A DNA stretch of 64,000 bases from an uncultured Eubacteriales bacterium (GTDB lineage: Bacteria > Bacillota > Clostridia > Oscillospirales > Oscillospiraceae), in contig UQWI01000004.1 of NCBI GenBank assembly GCA_900544765.1, positions 62,001 through 126,000 of the forward strand. The letters are read 5' to 3'. Shown here one piece after another: positions 59,474-64,000 of this stretch. Below the pieces are notes generated by a model, which saw only the letters and a list, made by a program, of their open reading frames with translations, searched no databases and was not told the origin of the DNA. Numbering within the stretch: the first letter of the stretch is position 1; each line of letters opens with the position of its first letter. A program made the translations under genes and the position numbers.

Positions 59474-60281
59474 AATTCCGGCCGTCGTCCTGGCGCTCGT
59501 GCTGGCGCTCAGCCTCGCCGCCTGCGGCGACTCGTTTGAGAGCGCCATGGTCCGTGCCCTGCGCGAGATGCAGGATGTCGAGAGCGTCCACGCCGATATG
59601 ACGTTGGAAATGGCCTTCGACTTCACGGCAGAGGGCGCTGAGACGGTGTCCGTCCCGATAAGCGTCGCCATGGGCATGGACACTGACGGGACGCTCACCA
59701 GCGGTACAGTGGACGTGAGCTTCCTGGGAATGCCCGCGTCGGCTCTCTACATAGTGGAGAACAGGGGTGAAGCCTGCGACTTGTACATGTCCATTGACGG
59801 TGGAGAGAGCTGGCAGAGCCAGCTGGACATCAGCGCGGAGGACTTGCAGAGCGTGGATGATGGCGTCGGCGTGAACGGCGACCTCGGCGGCATGCTCGAC
59901 ATGTACCTCGAGCTCTCGTCGGGCTTCGGAGAGGCTGTGTATGAGACGCTGGACGGCGTAGACTGTGTCCGCTATGACGGCACCTTCCCCGGAGCGAATC
60001 TCACGGAGGCGCTCAGTTACTCAGGAGGGGCTGTGTTTGCTGGCGGCATCCACGAGGGGACGGAGCTGCCCGCCGCGCCGATATCCATCTGGCTGGAGCA
60101 GGACAGCGGCCTGCCCAAACGCATCAGCGTTGACATGACCGACGCCATGGGCCAGTATATGACCGAGATGTTCTCCGACGTCGCAGCAGACGGCAGCACG
60201 CTGAGCATCACTACCGTGACCGTCACCGTGGATATGAGCGACTACAATGCCGCCGCACCTATGTCACCGCCTGAAATGTGA
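59457..60281 (+). CDS. Lipoprotein downstream of the ATPase operon
   Basis: 274 residues with signal peptide and lipobox LAAC (Cys about residue 23). The mature part has the outline of the LolA/LppX-like fold of extracytoplasmic DUF6612-type lipoproteins (ALREMQDVESVHADMTLEM, then GESWQSQLDI). Such proteins hold lipids or other hydrophobic molecules, but this is a fold guess only. It overlaps ntpD, with AAAGGGGAG as ribosome site, so it is made with the ATPase. Confidence 0.75.
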   Translation: MRKLNKIPAVVLALVLALSLAACGDSFESAMVRALREMQDVESVHADMTLEMAFDFTAEGAETVSVPISVAMGMDTDGTLTSGTVDVSFLGMPASALYIVENRGEACDLYMSIDGGESWQSQLDISAEDLQSVDDGVGVNGDLGGMLDMYLELSSGFGEAVYETLDGVDCVRYDGTFPGANLTEALSYSGGAVFAGGIHEGTELPAAPISIWLEQDSGLPKRISVDMTDAMGQYMTEMFSDVAADGSTLSITTVTVTVDMSDYNAAAPMSPPEM

Positions 60282-60313
60282 AAAAGAGCCTCGTCAATTG
60301 ACGAGGCTCTTTT
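60282..60313. terminator. Bidirectional terminator
   Basis: AAAAGAGCCTCGTCAA/TTGACGAGGCTCTTTT, a perfect palindrome between convergent genes. Confidence 0.93.
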
Positions 60314-60333
60314 CTTTCGCTTTGCTGCTTTGT

Positions 60334-62385
60334 TTAAGCCGCCTTCTGCATGTGACTGCGCTTTGCACGCATGAGCAGTGTCAGGACGACAAGGATAACC
60401 AGTCCGGCGATGTCGGTTGCCAGGCCGGGGATGAGCAGCAGCAGGCCGCCGGCCATGAACAGTATGCGGTACAAGGGGTTGAGCTTCACATAGAGGAAGC
60501 CGTTCATTGCGACCGCCACACCGAACATACCGAGCACAGCGGTTATGCAGATTAGCACGATGTCCCACGGAGTGGCGCCGATAAACAGCATCTGCGGGTT
60601 CAGCGCAAACACATACGGCACGATAAATGCGCCTATCGCAAGCTTCGTTGCCTGTACGCCCGTCTTCATAGGGTTGCTCTTGGCTATGGCGGCTCCGGCG
60701 TATGCAGCCAGAGCGACCGGCGGGGTGATGTCGGCGACGATGCCGAAGTAGAACACAAAGAAATGAGCCGCGACCTCGTTGATGCCGAGGCGGGTGAGAA
60801 TGGGGGCGCAGGTGGTGGCCATTATGACATAGTTGGCGGTGGTGGGCACGCCCATGCCGAGGATGATGCAGCAAATCATGGTGAGCAGCAGGCCGATGAG
60901 CGGGATGCCGCCGGAGAGACGGACGACCGTACCGATGAGCGTCATGCCGAGGCCGGTGACGTTGATGCAGCCGGCGATAATGCCCGCGACGGCGCAGGCC
61001 ACGGCGACGGTGATGGAGCCGCGGGCGCCGCCCGCCAGAGCGTCAAGCAGCTTTGCGGGGGTGATGCGGGTTTCCTTCTTGAAGAGGCTGACGAAGATAG
61101 CGACGAGTATGGACACCGCTGCGGAGAACTGGATGGTCCTGGTGTTGGAGCTGACGAGTACGACCAGCACAACGATAGGCGCAAGCAGGTAGATGTCCTT
61201 TATGAGGTCGCGCACGCGGGGCAGCTCGCTGCGTGGGATGCCCTTCAGGCCGCTCTTCTTCGCCTCGAGGTGGACGGCGATGAAGATGCCGAGGAAGTAG
61301 AGCACAGCGGGGAGTATCGCGCGGGTTGCAACTTCGCCATAGCTCACGCCGAGGAATTCGGCCATCAGGAAGGCGGCTGCGCCCATGATGGGAGGCATTA
61401 TCTGCCCGCCGGTGGAGGCGGCGGCCTCAACGGCGCCTGCAAATTCGGCGCGGTAGCCGGTCTTTTTCATCATGGGTATAGTGACGGAGCCGGAGCCGAC
61501 GGTGTTGGCGACGGAGGAGCCGGAGGCCATGCCCTCGAGGGCGGAGGCTATGACGGCGACCTTCGCGGGGCCACCGGAGGCGGAACCGGCCACGCAGTTA
61601 GCAAGGTCTATAAAGAAATTGGCGATGCCTGTCCTCTCAAGGAAGGCGCCGAAGATAACAAACACGACGATGAACTTGGCGCAGACGTTGACCGGCGTGG
61701 AAAGTATGCCGTTGACACTGTAGAATATCGTGTAGATGAAACGGTCAAAGGCTATGCCGGAGGCAAAGGTGTAGATGACCAGCGCGCCTGCGACGAAAAG
61801 TATGGGCAGGCCTACGCAGCGGCGGCACAGCTCTGCGACGGAGAGTATGCCTATAAGACCAATGATAGAGTAGAACGAAGTCATAGACGATGCGCTTCGG
61901 ACCGTCTGGACAAAAGTGTCGTAGGTGAAGGAGTAGTAGAAGAACGCGGCGGCTCCAACCACCATGATGATTATATCGTACCATGGAAGGCTGTTCACCT
62001 TTACATGCTTCTTGCTTACCGGGTAGGTAATGAAGCCAAGTATGAGCATGCAGCCCATGAAGAAAGTGAGCCGTTTCTCAACGCCTGCGTTGGAGAAAAG
62101 GGTCGAGATTATGCAGTAGACGGAGAAAACCGCCATGAGGATATCAATGGCAAGCTTGGGCGTGCCGATCCAAATTCGGGTATTGGACTCCTTGTCATAC
62201 TTTCGCATGACCTCTTCAACGTCCTCCATGGTGCCGACGTCGACGTCGTTATCTTCTTCAGGCTCATATGACGCGCCGTCAAAGCCTTTGACGTGCGGTT
62301 TTTCGTAATGCGGCTGTTCCTGAGCCCCGGCGTCGACAACCGGGGTGTCAAACAGCCCTTCGTCTTTCTTTCTCTTCTTTGACAT
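60334..62385 (-). CDS. TRAP transporter permease, fused (4TM + 12TM)
   Basis: 683 residues. A cytoplasmic acidic N-terminus, then the small (DctQ-like) and large (DctM-like) membrane parts in one chain, as in all TAXI-TRAP systems. Motifs of the large unit: ALEGMASGSSVANTVGSGSV, TGGQIMPPIMGAAAF and GMGVPTTANYVIMATTCAP. It uses a sodium or proton gradient to import the substrate delivered by the binding protein. The stop lies near the shared terminator; the gene is 77 bases downstream of the binding protein gene. Confidence 0.95.
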   Translation of the reverse strand: MSKKRKKDEGLFDTPVVDAGAQEQPHYEKPHVKGFDGASYEPEEDNDVDVGTMEDVEEVMRKYDKESNTRIWIGTPKLAIDILMAVFSVYCIISTLFSNAGVEKRLTFFMGCMLILGFITYPVSKKHVKVNSLPWYDIIIMVVGAAAFFYYSFTYDTFVQTVRSASSMTSFYSIIGLIGILSVAELCRRCVGLPILFVAGALVIYTFASGIAFDRFIYTIFYSVNGILSTPVNVCAKFIVVFVIFGAFLERTGIANFFIDLANCVAGSASGGPAKVAVIASALEGMASGSSVANTVGSGSVTIPMMKKTGYRAEFAGAVEAAASTGGQIMPPIMGAAAFLMAEFLGVSYGEVATRAILPAVLYFLGIFIAVHLEAKKSGLKGIPRSELPRVRDLIKDIYLLAPIVVLVVLVSSNTRTIQFSAAVSILVAIFVSLFKKETRITPAKLLDALAGGARGSITVAVACAVAGIIAGCINVTGLGMTLIGTVVRLSGGIPLIGLLLTMICCIILGMGVPTTANYVIMATTCAPILTRLGINEVAAHFFVFYFGIVADITPPVALAAYAGAAIAKSNPMKTGVQATKLAIGAFIVPYVFALNPQMLFIGATPWDIVLICITAVLGMFGVAVAMNGFLYVKLNPLYRILFMAGGLLLLIPGLATDIAGLVILVVLTLLMRAKRSHMQKAA

Positions 62386-62462
62386 TGTATACCTCCCTTG
62401 CGAAAGCCGCGGCGCCCTGGCTGGGCGCCGCGGACTAACGCACTAAAATTTGCTAAAGTAAA

Positions 62463-63437
62463 TCAAGCGGCAGCGGCTGCCTCCACGACGGGGACGTCTA
62501 TGCCTTTTTCGGCAAAGTACTTGGCGGCACCGGGGTGGTACGGGACGTCAGTGATGGAAGTCGCAAAGTCAAGGTCGAGCTCGGCTTCCTTGGCGTGGCC
62601 GAGGCTGCCCTTGTTCTCGAAAATGGTGGAGACGAAATCATAGACGGCGTCCTCGCTAACATCGTTGCCGGCAACAACGACGGCGGCGATAGCGACAGTG
62701 GTGCAGTCCTCGGGGGTGCCGTAGACATCCTTGGAGATGGTGTAGGCGCTGTAGTACGGGCTGCTCTCGATGAGGGCGTCGATGTGCTCCTGGTCAAGGC
62801 TGACAAGGTAGACGTCGTTGCCGCTGGCAAGGTCGGTGACGGCCGTGGTAGGCGCACCGGCGACGATGAACGCGGCGTCAATCTTGCCGTCCTTCAGGCT
62901 GTCGACGCTGGTGGCGAAGTCCTGATACAGGGGGTTGATGTCATCTTCGGTCAGGCCGTAGGCGCCGAGGACGTCGAGAGCGTTGAAGTACACGCCGGAA
63001 CCGGAAGCGCCGATGGAGACGTTCTTGCCCTCAAGGTCGGCGACAGTCTTTATGTCGGGGTTGAGGGTGACTATCTGTACCTGCTCCATGTAGAGCGCGG
63101 CGACGGTAGAGAAGCTGTTGACAGGCGCGGGATTGCCTTCCGTGTCGAGGAAGAGGCGGGTTCCGCTGTAGGCATAGCTCATAACGTCGGACTGGACGAA
63201 ACCGAGCTGGATGGCTCCGGAAGCTATGTCCTCAATGTTGGTCTGAGAGCCGTTAGACGAAACGGCCGTGACGGTGGTGTCGGTGTTCTCAGTTACATAG
63301 CCTGCGAGCGTGCCGCCGTAGGCGTAGTATGTACCGGTGTCACCGCCGGTGCCGAACGTGAGAGTGGTGCCGCTGCCGCATGCGGCGAGCGCGAACACCA
63401 TCACGAGCGCAAGCGCAAGTGCAAGAAACTTCTTCAT
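62463..63437 (-). CDS. TAXI-family TRAP solute-binding lipoprotein
   Basis: 324 residues: signal peptide with lipobox LAAC (Cys20), then the TAXI binding fold: TFGTGGDTGTYYAYGGTLAG, NIEDIASGAIQLGFVQSD, LEGKNVSIGASGSGVYFNAL. It catches the substrate outside the membrane; TAXI members are linked to glutamate, other dicarboxylates or unknown acids. ATG chosen with GGGAGG eight bases before; the longer frame overlaps the promoter. Promoter at 63504-63532. Confidence 0.94.
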   Translation of the reverse strand: MKKFLALALALVMVFALAACGSGTTLTFGTGGDTGTYYAYGGTLAGYVTENTDTTVTAVSSNGSQTNIEDIASGAIQLGFVQSDVMSYAYSGTRLFLDTEGNPAPVNSFSTVAALYMEQVQIVTLNPDIKTVADLEGKNVSIGASGSGVYFNALDVLGAYGLTEDDINPLYQDFATSVDSLKDGKIDAAFIVAGAPTTAVTDLASGNDVYLVSLDQEHIDALIESSPYYSAYTISKDVYGTPEDCTTVAIAAVVVAGNDVSEDAVYDFVSTIFENKGSLGHAKEAELDLDFATSITDVPYHPGAAKYFAEKGIDVPVVEAAAAA

Positions 63438-63503
63438 TTTTTGTCCTCCCTCTGGATATTGTCCTTTTGCAGTTTTTCCAACTGTAAAATTCATTACTTT
63501 ACT

Positions 63504-63571
63504 AGTATAAACCCTGAAGAGCTGGATTTCAATAGGTGTTGCTAAATTAATGTGACGAAAATTTGCAAATT
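63504..63571 (-). promoter_or_regulatory. TRAP operon promoter and probable LysR site
   Basis: On minus, TTGAAA (63527-63532), 17-base spacer, TATACT (63504-63509). A 12-base perfect palindrome AATTTGCAAATT at 63560-63571 is centred about 68 bases before the expected start of transcription, where LysR-type activators bind. Confidence 0.65.
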
Positions 63572-63586
63572 AGTAAATTGAATCAT

Positions 63587-64000
63587 TCAAAAATGGGTCT
63601 TGACCCATTCACAGGCGCTTTCCGCAAAACGCATTGTAGCCGGGCCGGCCCTGTCCGCGTCAGGCAGACACAGTCCTATGGTGCGGCTGGCCGGGGGGTC
63701 GAGCGGCAGGCATCTGACGCTGTCGCGGCTGTTGCGCAGCAGGAGCTCCGGCATGATACTTACACCGAGCCCGTTTTCTACCATGGCGATCACGGCGTAG
63801 TCATCCTTGGTCGTGTATTTTACCTCCGGGCTTTCGCCCAGGCTGGAAAAGACTCCACGCGCGTCGCGGTCGCTTGTCTCCAGCAGGCCTATAAAAGGCT
63901 CATGCACAAGCTTTTCCACGGGAAAGGAGGGCGCGCCGGCAAGGGGGTGGTTTTTTGGTATGACGGCCAGGAGCCGGTCCGTGAGCAGGGGGGTTATACT
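63587..64000 (-). CDS. LysR-family regulator, substrate-binding domain (5' partial)
   Basis: The frame runs off the window at 64000, so the DNA-binding part is not visible; the last 137 codons are. The fold is the periplasmic-binding-like effector domain: LLTDRLLAVIPKNHPLAG, then DDYAVIAMVENGLGVSIMPE, and it ends AESACEWVKTHF. It is on the same strand and just upstream of the TAXI-TRAP genes and probably controls them. Confidence 0.92.
   Translation of the reverse strand, partial: SITPLLTDRLLAVIPKNHPLAGAPSFPVEKLVHEPFIGLLETSDRDARGVFSSLGESPEVKYTTKDDYAVIAMVENGLGVSIMPELLLRNSRDSVRCLPLDPPASRTIGLCLPDADRAGPATMRFAESACEWVKTHF

Noticed and set aside
1..64000. CRISPR arrays, insertion sequences, prophage or integrase genes
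   Set aside because: I saw no regularly spaced repeats, transposase or integrase motifs, or phage structural genes on either strand.

Overview
This is a 64 kb chromosomal stretch, GC-rich (roughly 60 % by eye), from an anaerobic Firmicute, most likely a member of the Oscillospirales/Clostridia. The evidence is a V/A-type ATPase operon, a GerMN-type lipoprotein, an HxlR regulator, strong AGGAGG ribosome sites, sigma-A-like promoters, SLH-domain surface protein, TAXI-TRAP uptake genes and oxygen-sensitive Fe-S, radical-SAM and molybdenum enzymes. Assignment below class level is inference. No phage, insertion sequence or CRISPR array was seen.

Layout. 1-10 kb: tail of a class B penicillin-binding protein, tRNA-Ser(GGA), rsmE, a D-Ala-D-Ala carboxypeptidase, a short ComEA-like protein, a two-component system with a GerMN lipoprotein, an SPL-family radical SAM enzyme and an aminopeptidase P family protein. 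10-13.5 kb: an XRE regulator/lipoprotein pair flanked by two broken small genes, then efp and a CD1247-type zinc-ribbon protein. 13.6-24.5 kb: the most interesting part, a minus-strand cluster of CoA ligase, radical SAM, C-GCAxxG-C-C protein, methyltransferase, small membrane protein, small redox protein, Fe-S oxidoreductase and molybdopterin aldehyde oxidoreductase, with a divergent NTP transferase/HTH fusion. It matches, in content and order, the conserved Desulfovibrio DVU_1551-DVU_1559-type cluster, whose pathway is to my knowledge not established. 24.6-28.4 kb: a SirTM sirtuin/macrodomain/flavin-ferredoxin group, a wrecked riboflavin transporter with half of its FMN riboswitch, a frameshifted lipoprotein and an HxlR regulator. 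28.4-31.8 kb: membrane protein/XRE pair and a UvrA paralogue. 31.8-42 kb: aspS-hisS, mgsA, lactamase-fold hydrolases, the ACT-hom-lysC amino-acid operon, a small transporter and a flavodoxin-like reductase. 42-50.6 kb: HpcH aldolase, YifB ATPase, SLH surface protein, ComEC-like hydrolase, ispE and a phosphoglycerate mutase. 50.6-60.3 kb: nine-gene V-type ATPase operon plus a lipoprotein. 60.3-64 kb: TAXI-TRAP transporter and its probable LysR regulator.

How it works together. The molybdenum cluster looks self-contained: a Mop-like hydroxylase, a nucleotidyltransferase of the kind that makes its cytosine dinucleotide cofactor, electron carriers and a CoA ligase/radical SAM/methyltransferase group that may make or use a special substrate or cofactor. 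The V-ATPase couples ATP to ion movement, which may energise the TRAP uptake system. Several accessory genes between 10 and 28 kb carry single frameshifts, a stop codon or deletions; either this part of the genome is decaying or the assembly has local indel errors.
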